The notes below the pieces were generated by a model. That model searched no databases. It was not told the origin of the DNA and was given only the letters and a program-made list of their open reading frames with translations. From an uncultured Bacilli bacterium (lineage in GTDB: Bacteria; Bacillota_I; Bacilli_A; RF39; UBA660), in contig CAKPEZ010000003.1 in assembly GCA_934149465.1 (NCBI GenBank), forward strand, positions 90,680-154,679: a stretch of DNA of 64,000 nucleotides, read 5' to 3'. Position numbers and translations under genes: made by a program. Positions 25,401 to 34,522 of the stretch are shown here, piece after piece; the stretch's first letter is position 1, and each line of letters begins with the position of its first letter.

Positions 25401-27066
25401 TAACATCCATTAAGATAGGTAAGATTATTGGAGATCTTCCTGTCTTTTCAATAAGAAAAGGCATTAATGAAGCAATAATCTCATTTTTAAGATCATTAAA
25501 GTTAATAGTTTTATCTTTTAATTTATGATTTATAATATCTTGGGCTTTTAATTCAATTGCTTTTAACAATTCTTCATTTTCATTAACCAAGATATATCCT
25601 CTTGTTGTAATTGCTGGCTTTGTTAATAATTCTTTTTTTGTAATATCAATATTAGCAATTACTATTAAGATTCCGTTTTTAGACATTAGTTTACGATCTT
25701 TAATGACGATATTACCAATATCTCCAATTCGGTTACCGTCAACATAAATATCATCAGCGGTAACTTTTCCTTCTTGTTTGATACTTTCTTTATCCATATT
25801 TAAAACATCGCCATTTCCTAGAATAAAGACTTTTTCTTTAGGAATTCCACATGCGATTGCTAAATCGCCATGGCTTTTAAGCATTCTATATTCACCATGA
25901 TATGGCATAAAGAATTCCGGTTTTATAAGTCTTAGCATTAATTTTAATTCTTCTTGATTAGCGTGTCCACTTGTATGGACTTCATATAATGAATTAGTAT
26001 ATACTTTTACTCCTTTTAGATAAAGCTTGTTGATAGTTTTTGATATACTAGCAGCATTACCTGGAATAGGAGAAGATGAAAATACGACAATGTCATCAGG
26101 CATTAATTTTATTTGTCTATGAGTTCCAGATGCTATTTTAGATAAAGCAGCAAGTGGTTCTCCTTGACTTCCTGTACATAAAAGACATACTTCACTAGGT
26201 CTTAATCTATTAGCTTCATCAGGAGTAATAATAATATTTTTATTTTTTATATAACCACATTTAATCGCAATTTCAACGGAAGTATCCATACTTCTTCCAA
26301 ATAAAGCAACTTTTCTTTTATTTTTACGGCATGTCTCAATAATATGTTTTAATCTATATATGTTAGATGCAAACGTAGCAATTATAATTCTATTATTTGG
26401 ATGGCTATCAAAGATATTTCCTAAAGCTCCGTCAACACGTGATTCAGAAATAGACATTCCTGGTACTAAGGCGTTAGTAGAATCACTTAGTAAAATCTTT
26501 ACACCTTTTTGACCAAGTTCAGCCATTTTATGTAAATCACTCATTGGGCCTATTGGAGTTAAATCAAATTTAAAGTCTCCTGTTAAGACAATTCTACCAT
26601 TTGGTGTATTAATGCTAATACCATGAGAATCAGGTATTGAGTGAGTAGTTCTAAAAAACTCGACATCAATATATTTAAATTTTAATTTGGTTTTATCGTT
26701 ATAAGTAAATAAATTCTTATAATTAATATTTCGTTCATCAATCTTTTTTCTGATTAATTCAGCTGCTTGTAAGGGAGCATATATACAAGGGATATTAACT
26801 AACTGTAATAAAAAAGGTATTCCGCCAATGTGATCTTCGTGACCATGAGTAATAATTAAAGCCTTAATCTTTTTCTCATTTTCTTTTAAGAATGTAAAAT
26901 CAGGAATAACATAGTCAATCCCAAGTAAATCAGCTTCTGGAAACATAACTCCAGCATCGACAATTACTATTTCGTTATTATACATAACAACGTACATATT
27001 TTTGCCTACTTCGCCGAGTCCTCCAAGCGCGAATATTTTGGTTTTTAAATCATTTTTTCCTTTCAA
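25384..27066 (-). CDS. rnjA: Ribonuclease J
   Basis: A 560-residue metallo-beta-lactamase/beta-CASP ribonuclease with 5'-3' exo- and endonuclease activity in mRNA decay. Zinc ligands: THGHEDHIGG near residues 74-83 (HxHxDH), and the later HSIPDSHG, TGDFKFD and MPYHGEYRM. The beta-CASP domain has VALFGRSMDTSVEIA and LLCTGSQGEPLAAL. The C-terminal dimerisation domain is present. It starts with TTG at 27066 and a strong AGGAGG. The gene is wedged between addA and addB in the opposite orientation. Confidence 0.96.
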   Translation of the reverse strand: MKGKNDLKTKIFALGGLGEVGKNMYVVMYNNEIVIVDAGVMFPEADLLGIDYVIPDFTFLKENEKKIKALIITHGHEDHIGGIPFLLQLVNIPCIYAPLQAAELIRKKIDERNINYKNLFTYNDKTKLKFKYIDVEFFRTTHSIPDSHGISINTPNGRIVLTGDFKFDLTPIGPMSDLHKMAELGQKGVKILLSDSTNALVPGMSISESRVDGALGNIFDSHPNNRIIIATFASNIYRLKHIIETCRKNKRKVALFGRSMDTSVEIAIKCGYIKNKNIIITPDEANRLRPSEVCLLCTGSQGEPLAALSKIASGTHRQIKLMPDDIVVFSSSPIPGNAASISKTINKLYLKGVKVYTNSLYEVHTSGHANQEELKLMLRLIKPEFFMPYHGEYRMLKSHGDLAIACGIPKEKVFILGNGDVLNMDKESIKQEGKVTADDIYVDGNRIGDIGNIVIKDRKLMSKNGILIVIANIDITKKELLTKPAITTRGYILVNENEELLKAIELKAQDIINHKLKDKTINFNDLKNEIIASLMPFLIEKTGRSPIILPILMDVKKKEA

Positions 27067-27185
27067 AGTGTTCCTCCTTTCTAAAAAAAGATTATTAACT
27101 TAATAATTATACATCAATTTATACGTTTTGTCTAGAAATGATTTTTTAAAAGTGTTAAAATGAATTTATGAGTGTAGGTGGTAAT

Positions 27186-29549
27186 ATGGATTTTTTAGAA
27201 GATGATTTATTAATTATAATTCCAAGTATTATAAGAGAAAAAGTATATTCTTATTTGAGCGAGAAAAAAGATTTATATAATATTAAGATAACTACTTTTA
27301 ATGAAGTAAAGGAAAGACTCTTTTTTAGTTTTAAAGAAGAAGTTTATCTTTATTTAAAAGAAAAATATAATTATAATTATGATGTTATTTCTAAGTATTT
27401 AGATAATCTTTATTTTCTTCCTTTAGTAAGTGATAATCCTAAAATAGAGAAGTTAATTTCTTTAAAAGAAGAACTTATTAAAGAAAATCTTCTTATTTAT
27501 GATGATTATTATAAATATTATTTAAGAAATTATAAAGTCTTAGTATGGGGATTTGATGTTTTATCTGCTAGTGAGAATTTAATTGTAGAAGAGATTTCTA
27601 AATATACTAAGATAGATATTATATTAAATAGTAAAGGGAAATATCGTCCTAACAAAGTATATTCTTTTAATTATATAGATGATGAGATTATCTTTGTTTT
27701 AGATGAAATATCTTCTTTAATTGAAAAGGGAATACATCCTTTAAACATTTATTTAACTAATGTTAATGATGAATATTTATATCCTTTAAAAAAATATTTT
27801 TCTTTATATAATATTCCTCTTAATATAGAAGATAAGTCTTCTTTAATAGAGATTCCTCTTACTAAGTTTTTCTTAGATAATTATGAAAATGATGTTGAAA
27901 GTACTTTAAATCTTATTAAAGATAATTTTGATTTAGAAAATAATCTTAATAATAAAATTTACAATAAGTTAATCAATCTTCTTAATAAGACTTCTATTTA
28001 TGATAAATCTTATTTAAAAAGATTATTCTCTAAAACTTATATTAATAATACTAAATATAAGAATGGAATTAATATAGTAGAATTAGAAGAAAACATCTTT
28101 ACTGACGAAGATTATGTTTTTGTTCTTTCTTTTAATCAGGGAATTATTCCTAAGATATATCAAGATGAAGATTATTTAGATGATTCTTTAAAGAAAGAAT
28201 TAAACTTAGATACTAGTACTTTAAAAAATAAAAACTCTAAAGAAAAAGTAATTTCTAGTTTATCTAGAATTAAGAACTTAGTAATTACTTATAAAGATAA
28301 CAGCCTTACTGAAAGCTATTATCCTTCTAACTTAATAAAGGAATTAGGCTTAGAAGTAATATCTTGTAAACCATCTTTAAAAAATAAATCTTATTCTAAA
28401 GATTCTCTTTATTTAAAACTTGGTATGAACTTAGATAATCTTTTAAAATATGGTACTATTAGTCCAGAATTATCTTTATATTATTCTAATTTACCTCACG
28501 ATTATCAAACTTATAATAATAAATATAAACAAATAGATCCTTTGAAACTAAGAAAATATCTTAATTCTAAGTTAGTTTTATCTTATTCTAGCATTAATAC
28601 ATTTTATAAATGTAGTTACCGCTATTACTTAGATAATATCTTAAAAATAAATTTAATAGATGAAACTTTTTATACAATGATAGGTAATTTATATCATTAT
28701 GTTTTATCTAAAATATATAAAGAAGATTTTGATTTTAATAGGGAAGTTAATAATTTTCTTAGTAAACAAGATTTAACTATTAAAGAAAAATATTTTACAA
28801 ATAAATTAGTAGAAGAATTATCTTTAATAGTAAAGACTATTCTAAAACAAGAAGAAGATGTTTCTTTAAAGAAAAGACTTCTAGAATATAAAGTAGAAAT
28901 AGATGAAAGTGATTATGAATATAATATTAAATTTAAAGGCTTTGTTGATAAAGTTATTTATGATGAGATAAATGATCAAACTCTTGTTAGTGTTATTGAT
29001 TATAAAACAGGGAATGTTTCAGGTAATATTAATAATTTAATATATGGTTTAGATATGCAGCTTCCTAGTTATTTATATTTACTTAAGTATTCCAATGTCT
29101 TTTCAAGTGTTCGTTATATGGGATTTTACTTACAAAGACTTCTTCATAGTGAAATTGTTTATGATAATAAAAAGTCTTATCTTAAACAAAAAGAGGATTC
29201 TCTTCGTTTACTTGGGTATTCTAATAGTGATGAAGAAATATTAGAATTATTTGATCCTTATTATCAAGATAGTCATTTTATTAAGGGAATGAAAAAAACT
29301 GAGAATGGGTTTTCTAGATATTCTAAAGTATTAAATGATAATCAAATTAATAATTTAATTCTTTTAACTAAAGATAATATTAAAAAAGCTTCTAAAGAAA
29401 TAGTAAACGCTAATTTTAAGATAAATCCTAAAAGAATAGATGGGATAAATCTTGGATGTGAATTCTGTAAGTATCAAGATATTTGTTTTTTTAAGGAAAA
29501 TGATATTGTTGATCTAGAAAAGCAAGATAATTTGGATTATTTAAATTAA
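27186..29549 (+). CDS. addB: AddB-like helicase-nuclease subunit with Fe-S cluster
   Basis: The second subunit of AddAB. The N-terminal part is a degenerate helicase domain. The C-terminal RecB-like nuclease (about residues 460-780) contains SSINTFYKCSYRYYLDNIL, GNLYHYVLSKIY, FKGFVDKVIYDE, VSVIDYKTGN, and MQLPSYLYLLKYS. A 4Fe-4S cluster is expected from Cys at about 477 plus CEFCKYQDIC at about 757-766. The product is about 787 residues, against about 1160 in B. subtilis AddB; a clear Walker A motif is not visible. The ATG at 27186 follows AGGTGGT. Confidence 0.85.
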   Translation: MDFLEDDLLIIIPSIIREKVYSYLSEKKDLYNIKITTFNEVKERLFFSFKEEVYLYLKEKYNYNYDVISKYLDNLYFLPLVSDNPKIEKLISLKEELIKENLLIYDDYYKYYLRNYKVLVWGFDVLSASENLIVEEISKYTKIDIILNSKGKYRPNKVYSFNYIDDEIIFVLDEISSLIEKGIHPLNIYLTNVNDEYLYPLKKYFSLYNIPLNIEDKSSLIEIPLTKFFLDNYENDVESTLNLIKDNFDLENNLNNKIYNKLINLLNKTSIYDKSYLKRLFSKTYINNTKYKNGINIVELEENIFTDEDYVFVLSFNQGIIPKIYQDEDYLDDSLKKELNLDTSTLKNKNSKEKVISSLSRIKNLVITYKDNSLTESYYPSNLIKELGLEVISCKPSLKNKSYSKDSLYLKLGMNLDNLLKYGTISPELSLYYSNLPHDYQTYNNKYKQIDPLKLRKYLNSKLVLSYSSINTFYKCSYRYYLDNILKINLIDETFYTMIGNLYHYVLSKIYKEDFDFNREVNNFLSKQDLTIKEKYFTNKLVEELSLIVKTILKQEEDVSLKKRLLEYKVEIDESDYEYNIKFKGFVDKVIYDEINDQTLVSVIDYKTGNVSGNINNLIYGLDMQLPSYLYLLKYSNVFSSVRYMGFYLQRLLHSEIVYDNKKSYLKQKEDSLRLLGYSNSDEEILELFDPYYQDSHFIKGMKKTENGFSRYSKVLNDNQINNLILLTKDNIKKASKEIVNANFKINPKRIDGINLGCEFCKYQDICFFKENDIVDLEKQDNLDYLN

Positions 29550-29569
29550 AAAAATAAGTTCTTATGAAC

Positions 29570-29773
29570 CTATTTATCAAAATCTAAATGTTTTCCAAGA
29601 ATTACTAATGATAGTATTCCGCAAGCGAATACTATAACATAGATGAGTCTTGTAAGAAGACTTCCTGCTCCTAGCAAGTATTCAACTAAATTAAAGTCAA
29701 ACATTCCAACTAAGCCCCAGTTAATCGCACCAATAACGGTAATTACTAGGGCTGTTTTTACTAAACCTTCCAT
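29570..29773 (-). CDS. DUF378 membrane protein
   Basis: A 67-residue protein with two membrane spans: LVKTALVITVIGAINWGLVG, then LIYVIVFACGILSLVILGKH. The GAINWGLVG...D-x-N-L-V pattern is that of DUF378 (B. subtilis YuzA group), of unknown function. GGAGGAAG precedes the ATG. It is convergent with addB; an imperfect hairpin (29553-29574) lies between them. Confidence 0.88.
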   Translation of the reverse strand: MEGLVKTALVITVIGAINWGLVGMFDFNLVEYLLGAGSLLTRLIYVIVFACGILSLVILGKHLDFDK

Positions 29774-29888
29774 TTTTCTTCCTCCAATCTTTTCTGTTTA
29801 TATTCTTACCCCAAAAATAAAAAAATATTCATCATATTACAAAAGAATATTCCATATAATTTGGTAGAAAGATAAATGAGGTGATATT

Positions 29889-30881
29889 TTGAAAAAAAAG
29901 CTACTAGGATTATTCTTGATATCGATATGTTTTCTTGTTGGATGTGGTAATAAAAGTGAGAAAAACATAATAAAAGATGCTTCTTCTAAAATAGGAAAAT
30001 TAAATAGTTATTATTTAGAAGGAGAAATGACTATTATTAATAATGAAGATACTTATACTTATGATGTTAATGTATCTTACCAAAAAAATAATAATTTTAA
30101 AGTTAATTTAAAAAATCGTTCTAATGAACATGAACAAATTATTTTAAGAAATAAAGAAGGAGTCTATGTTATTACGCCATCTTTAAATAAAAGTTTTAAA
30201 TTTCAAAGTGAATGGCCATATAATAATTCTCAAGTATATTTACTAAAATCTATTTTAGATGATTTAGAAATAGATAAAGAAAAAACTTTTGAAAAAAAAG
30301 ATGATTATTATATTTTCTCATCTAAAGTAAATTATCCTAATAATAAAAGATTAGTAAAACAAATTGTATATATAGATAAAAACTTAAATATTAAAGAAGT
30401 TCAAGTACTAAATAGTAATAACGAAACTCAAATTAAGATGATCTTTAATAAAATAGATTATAAGCCTAAATTTAAGGATAATTACTTTGAGTTAGATGAA
30501 AATCTAGATACTGTAAGTAGTGAAGTAGATCCTACTGGAAAAATAGATGATATAATTTATCCAATGTATCTTCCTAATAATACACATCTATCTAATAAAG
30601 AATTAATTACTACTAATGAAGGAGAAAGATTAATCTTAACTTTCTCTGGAGATAATCCATTTATGCTGATAGAAGAAACCGCTAATTACGAAAAAGAACA
30701 TACTGTTATTCCTACTTATGGCGAATTAGCAATGTTAGTAGATACTATTGCTGTTGTTAATGATAATTCTATTAACTGGATTAGTAATGGTATTGAATAT
30801 TATGTAGTAAGTGAAGTAGTAAATGCTGATGAACTTTTAGAAGTAGCAAGATCTATTAGTACAATTCCTGTTTCCAAATAG
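29889..30881 (+). CDS. ydcC: YdcC-like sporulation lipoprotein (LolA-like fold)
   Basis: A lipoprotein signal peptide ends in the lipobox LVGC (about residues 16-19). The mature part resembles LolA/LppX-like folds that bind lipid or hydrophobic ligands. The C-terminal domain, with YPMYLPNNTHLSNKE, RLILTFSGDNPFMLIEE and INWISNGIEYYVVSE, resembles the end of B. subtilis YdcC, a mother-cell sporulation lipoprotein. It starts with TTG at 29889 after GAGGTGAT. The link to sporulation fits the sigG and DUF1287 genes downstream but is inferred. Confidence 0.72.
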   Translation: MKKKLLGLFLISICFLVGCGNKSEKNIIKDASSKIGKLNSYYLEGEMTIINNEDTYTYDVNVSYQKNNNFKVNLKNRSNEHEQIILRNKEGVYVITPSLNKSFKFQSEWPYNNSQVYLLKSILDDLEIDKEKTFEKKDDYYIFSSKVNYPNNKRLVKQIVYIDKNLNIKEVQVLNSNNETQIKMIFNKIDYKPKFKDNYFELDENLDTVSSEVDPTGKIDDIIYPMYLPNNTHLSNKELITTNEGERLILTFSGDNPFMLIEETANYEKEHTVIPTYGELAMLVDTIAVVNDNSINWISNGIEYYVVSEVVNADELLEVARSISTIPVSK

Positions 30882-30937
30882 TGTAAAATTATTAACAAAA
30901 CTAAAGAAACTATGATATAATGACTTTAGGTGATGTT

Positions 30938-31459
30938 ATGGGAAGAGAATTAAAAAGAAAAAATAAAAAACAAGGTATAGAAGTAGAAACTACTTCAAAT
31001 GAAGAAGAGGTAGAAGTAAAAAAGATTTTAAAAGTTCTTCTTTTTGTCTTGGGAGTGCTTGTAATTGCTTATTTATTAGTTGGAATATTTATTACTAAAG
31101 AAATTAAACTTGATTGGTTTAATAAAAAAAATAGCGTTGATATTAATCCTAGTTATTTATTAGCAAGTGAAACTTTTAATCAAAAAGAAGATACTTATTA
31201 TGTATATTTCTATGATTTTGATAATTATAATGCTCAAATAGAATCTAAAATTGTTAGTAAACTTTCTAATGATAGAATATATCGTGTTGATTTAGGTTCT
31301 GCTTTTAATAATAATTATTTAAGTGATAATGGGAACGCTAGTGCTTCTAATAAAGAAGAGCTTAAAGTTAATGGTATTACTTTAATAAAGGTAGAAAATG
31401 GCTCTAATGCTGGATACTATGAAGGAGAAGAAGCAATTAATAGTTTTTTAAATAATTAA
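30938..31459 (+). CDS. Membrane-anchored thioredoxin-fold-like protein without CxxC
   Basis: A basic cytosolic N-terminus (MGRELKRKNKKQGIEVE) precedes one membrane span near residues 31-53 (ILKVLLFVLGVLVIAYLLVG). The outer part has strands TYYVYFYDFDNYNAQIES and RIYRVDL, then VNGITLIKVENGSNAGYYEG and EEAINSFL. This order resembles a thioredoxin fold (beta-alpha-beta, T-L-I-x-x-x-N-G, final helix) but there is no CxxC, so redox activity is not expected. The ATG at 30938 is chosen because AGGTGATG lies just before it. It sits 15 bp upstream of the HAD gene. Confidence 0.6.
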   Translation: MGRELKRKNKKQGIEVETTSNEEEVEVKKILKVLLFVLGVLVIAYLLVGIFITKEIKLDWFNKKNSVDINPSYLLASETFNQKEDTYYVYFYDFDNYNAQIESKIVSKLSNDRIYRVDLGSAFNNNYLSDNGNASASNKEELKVNGITLIKVENGSNAGYYEGEEAINSFLNN

Positions 31460-31474
31460 TAATGGTGATATTTA

Positions 31475-32008
31475 ATGATTAAACTTTATATAGATTTTGA
31501 TGGTGTTATTTTAGATACTGCAAAGAAATTTGAATTTCTTTTAAATAGTGGAATGATTCCTAGAAAAGATAAGAAGGCTGTTTTAGAATTTTTTACTAAT
31601 ATAGATTGGCCTAATTTAATAAGAAATACTAATCAGATAAACAATAGCATTGATAAGATTAAACTTTTAGATAAGAGTAATCTTTATGATATTGCAATAT
31701 TAACACATGTTTTATCTTTAGAAGAAGCAAATGCTAAGATAAGATATTTAGATAAAGAACTTCCTGGAATAAATGTTATTCCAACTCATAAGAGTATTAA
31801 GAAAAATCATCAAGTAGATGCTTATGGCTCTATATTAGTAGATGATTACTTAGGTAATTTAATTCCTTGGCGAGATGATGGAGGATTTTCAATTAAGTTT
31901 GCTGATCATATAAGTACTAATGAATTTATTACTATCGATAATTTAGAAGAGTTAATAACTTTATATCCTAAAATAAAAAGTAAAGTCTTAAAGAAATGTC
32001 AAGAATAA
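31475..32008 (+). CDS. HAD-superfamily hydrolase, 5'-nucleotidase-like
   Basis: A 177-residue HAD protein. Motif I is YIDFDGVILDT at residues 5-15 (nucleophile Asp and DxDG). Motif II is probably ILTHVLS near 72-78 (a Thr in the usual position), motif III the Lys in IPTHKSIKKNH, and motif IV ILVDDYLGNLIPW near 121-133. The arrangement and small cap fit the 5'(3')-deoxynucleotidase-like group; the substrate is not known. It is followed by the nucleotidyltransferase gene after 50 bp. Confidence 0.72.
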   Translation: MIKLYIDFDGVILDTAKKFEFLLNSGMIPRKDKKAVLEFFTNIDWPNLIRNTNQINNSIDKIKLLDKSNLYDIAILTHVLSLEEANAKIRYLDKELPGINVIPTHKSIKKNHQVDAYGSILVDDYLGNLIPWRDDGGFSIKFADHISTNEFITIDNLEELITLYPKIKSKVLKKCQE

Positions 32009-32058
32009 TGACGTTTCTTTTTATATATGTTATAATCTAAGAGTAAGAAGGTGTAATT

Positions 32059-32796
32059 TTGAAATGTATTTTACTTTGTGCTGGGTATGCTACTAGGTTA
32101 TATCCTTTAACTTTAAATTATCCTAAAGCTTTGCTTCATATTGAAGAAAATAAGCCTGTATTAGATTATATCTTAGATAAAGTAAATGAAGTTAAAGAAG
32201 TAGATGAGATATATCTTGTTACTAATGCATGCTATTATGATTTATTTGAAGAATGGAAGAATAAACATATTAATAATAAAAAACCGATAAAATTAGTAAA
32301 TGATCATACTAAGAATAAAGATGAGCGTTTGGGTGCTGTTGGAGATATTGAATATGTAGTTAGAAATGCTAATATTAAAGATGATATTATGGTTATTGCT
32401 GGGGATAATCTTTTTGATTTTGATTTAACTAAGTTTACTAAGTATTATTATGAAAAAAAATCTCCAGTAGTATGTATGAGGGAAACAGATGATTTATCTT
32501 TACTTCAAAGAGTTGCAGTAGCAAAGTTAGATTCTAATAATAAGATTATTTATTTTGAAGAAAAGCCTAATAAACCTAAGAGTAATCTTGCTGTATTTGC
32601 TGTATATATTTATCCAAAAGAAGTACTTCCTTTATTAAGTAAATATGTAAATGGTGATAATATAGTAGATGCTCCTGGATATTTTATTTTATATCTATAT
32701 AAATTATTAGATGTATATGGATATCTTTTTGAAGGAGAGTGCTATGACGTTGGTACTCATGAGACTTTAAGGGAAGTTAGAGAAAATCATTTATGA
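32059..32796 (+). CDS. Sugar-nucleotidyltransferase family protein
   Basis: A 245-residue GT-A-type nucleotidyltransferase. The N-terminal signature is CILLCAGYATRLYPLTLNYP (G-x-G/A-x-R loop) with PKALLHI and Lys binding the phosphates. IMVIAGDNLFDFD near residue 113 gives the metal-binding Asp, and IIYFEEKPNKPKSNLA is the substrate loop. It resembles glucose-1-phosphate and mannose-1-phosphate transferases, which make NDP-sugars for envelope polymers. It starts with TTG and its end overlaps the DUF1287 gene by 4 bp (ATGA). Confidence 0.85.
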   Translation: MKCILLCAGYATRLYPLTLNYPKALLHIEENKPVLDYILDKVNEVKEVDEIYLVTNACYYDLFEEWKNKHINNKKPIKLVNDHTKNKDERLGAVGDIEYVVRNANIKDDIMVIAGDNLFDFDLTKFTKYYYEKKSPVVCMRETDDLSLLQRVAVAKLDSNNKIIYFEEKPNKPKSNLAVFAVYIYPKEVLPLLSKYVNGDNIVDAPGYFILYLYKLLDVYGYLFEGECYDVGTHETLREVRENHL

Positions 32797-33443
32797 AAAA
32801 GAAAATCTTATTATTAATTGGAATAATCTTAATAATTAGTTTATTTATTCTTAATTATTATAATTTACTTTATAATAAGGTATATTCAATGGAAAGCTTT
32901 CATATAAAAAGAGTTCTTAGTGATATAGATTATGATCAAGATGGGATAGATGATTATACAGATATTTTACTTGGTGCAAGAGAGTATGTATCAAGTAAAC
33001 CTATATATAAAAGTGCTTACTATCAAGGAGGATATCCTCCTATAAATGAAGGCGTATGTACTGATGTTATTTGGTATGCTTTAAATAAAGCAGGATATTC
33101 TTTAAAAGATATGATAGATGAAGATATTAAGAATAATATCTTAGATTATCCTAGAGTAAATGGAAAGATAGATTCTAATATTGATTTTAGAAGAGTTGCT
33201 AATTTAAAAGTTTTCTTTAAAAAATATACTTTAAGTTTAACTAATGATTTAGATAATCTTTCTTCTTGGCAACCAGGAGATATCGTTATATTTGAGCATC
33301 ACATAGGAATAATATCAGATAAACGTAATAAAAAGGGATATCCTTATTTAATTCATCAATCAACAAGACCTCTAAAAGAAGAAGATGCTATTTCTAAATA
33401 TAAAATAATTGGACATTATAGATTTAAACTAAATAATGTATAA
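32793..33443 (+). CDS. DUF1287 exported protein with a Ca-binding-like loop
   Basis: An N-terminal membrane or signal segment (KILLLIGIILIISLFILNYY) is followed by a DUF1287 domain: YYQGGYPPINEGVCTDVIWY (the Cys is the likely catalytic residue), NIDFRRVANLKVFFKKY, SSWQPGDIVIFEHHIGIISD (His in HHIG) and LIHQS. The fold is related to NlpC/P60 hydrolases, so peptidoglycan or amide hydrolysis is possible. Unusually, residues 44-57 read DIDYDQDGIDDYTDIL, which looks like an EF-hand or dockerin-type calcium loop in front of the catalytic domain. Its stop codon forms the base of the sigG hairpin. Confidence 0.78.
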   Translation: MKKKILLLIGIILIISLFILNYYNLLYNKVYSMESFHIKRVLSDIDYDQDGIDDYTDILLGAREYVSSKPIYKSAYYQGGYPPINEGVCTDVIWYALNKAGYSLKDMIDEDIKNNILDYPRVNGKIDSNIDFRRVANLKVFFKKYTLSLTNDLDNLSSWQPGDIVIFEHHIGIISDKRNKKGYPYLIHQSTRPLKEEDAISKYKIIGHYRFKLNNV

Positions 33444-33490
33444 AAACTCTCCTTTCGTATCTTAATAACTTACGAAAGGAGAGTTTTTAT
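33440..33490 (+). promoter_or_regulatory. Hairpin that sequesters the sigG ribosome-binding site and start codon
   Basis: The arms at 33442-33459 and 33471-33488 are exact inverted complements (18 bp) and extend by two more pairs (33440-33441 with 33489-33490). The loop is 11 bases. The right arm contains AAAGGAGAG, the sigG ribosome site, and the pairing reaches the A and U of its AUG. The left arm starts at the stop codon of the upstream gene. With its T5 end it may also act as a weak terminator. Confidence 0.85.
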
Positions 33491-34259
33491 GGCTCGTCAT
33501 AAAGTAGAAATAGTAAGTGTAAATACAGCTAATATCAAAGTACTTAAGAATGAAGAAATGCAAGCATTATTTAAAAGACTAAACGAAGGAGATAAAAGTG
33601 CAAAAGATATTCTTGTTAATGGGAACTTAAAGCTAGTATTAGCAATCTTAAGAAAATATAATAATAGAACTGATAATATGGATGATCTTTTTCAAGTAGG
33701 ATGTATAGGTCTTATAAAAGCTATTGATAATTTTGATTTAAAACATGAAGTTAGATTTTCTACCTATGCAGTTCCAATGATTGAAGGTGAAATAAAAAGA
33801 TATATAAGAGATAATAACTCAATGAGAATATCTAGAAGTATTAAAGATTTAGCTTATAAAATACTTAAAATAAAAGAAGAATTAACTATAGGTTCTAAAG
33901 AACCTACTACTAAAGAGATAGCAGATTATTTAGATATTCCAGAATATGATATAGTAAATGCCTTAGAATCATTAAGAGAACCTATGAGTATGTATGAACC
34001 TATCTATAATGATGGAGGAGATACTATTTACTTATTTGATCAGATTGCTAATAAACAAGATGATTATGACTTAGAATTAAAAATTGCTTTAAGAAAGGCA
34101 ATGGGAGATCTAAAAGAAAGAGAAAGAAATGTTTTAAATGAAAGATTTGTCATAGGAAAAACTCAAATGGAAATAGCAGAAGAACTAGGAATATCTCAAG
34201 CTCAAATATCAAGAATTGAAAAAAATGCAATTAAAACATTAAAAAAAATTGTTAAATAA
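33489..34259 (+). CDS. sigG: Sporulation sigma factor SigG
   Basis: The late forespore sigma factor. The N-terminus KVEIVSVNTANIKVLKNEEM matches the B. subtilis SigG start (KVEIxxVDTxxxxVLKN). Region 2 has MDDLFQVGCIGLIKAIDNFD and VRFSTYAVPMIEGEIKRYIR, both diagnostic of the SigF/SigG group, and MYEPIYNDGGDTIYLFDQI lies in region 3. Region 4.2 is TQMEIAEELGISQAQISRIE. The length of 256 residues is normal. It directs transcription of germination and DNA-protection genes in the forespore. Neighbours differ from B. subtilis, where sigE precedes it. Translation is likely limited by the leader hairpin. Confidence 0.95.
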   Translation: MARHKVEIVSVNTANIKVLKNEEMQALFKRLNEGDKSAKDILVNGNLKLVLAILRKYNNRTDNMDDLFQVGCIGLIKAIDNFDLKHEVRFSTYAVPMIEGEIKRYIRDNNSMRISRSIKDLAYKILKIKEELTIGSKEPTTKEIADYLDIPEYDIVNALESLREPMSMYEPIYNDGGDTIYLFDQIANKQDDYDLELKIALRKAMGDLKERERNVLNERFVIGKTQMEIAEELGISQAQISRIEKNAIKTLKKIVK

Positions 34260-34261
34260 TC

Positions 34262-34290
34262 TTGTCAAATCATAGTAATTAGTATATACT
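34262..34290 (+). promoter_or_regulatory. Promoter of the valS T-box leader
   Basis: TTGTCA (34262-34267), 17-bp spacer, TATACT (34285-34290). Confidence 0.85.
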
Positions 34291-34296
34291 ATAAAA

Positions 34297-34505
34297 TATA
34301 AAAAACGAAGAACAAGAGGAGTAATTTATTTAGTACTTACTAGAGAGAAAAGTATTTGGTGGAAGCTTTTTTAAAGAAGAATAAATGAAGGTTGCTTGGG
34401 AGTTATTATGGAAAAGATAATCGGTCATGCGTTATAGTGTTTGAGTAATAAAATAAGGTGGTACCACGAATATTCGTCCTTTGGAGGGTGAATATTCGTT
34501 TTTTT
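34297..34505 (+). promoter_or_regulatory. T-box riboswitch of valS
   Basis: T-box sequence AAGGTGGTACCACGA at about 34455-34469. Terminator: ACGAATATTC (34466-34475) pairs with GAATATTCGT (about 34490-34499) and is followed by T7. The Specifier is probably GTT at 34391-34393 (context GAAGGTTGC), which is Val, but this assignment rests on position only. Confidence 0.9.
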
Positions 34506-34522
34506 ATGAGAGGTGAAGAAAA

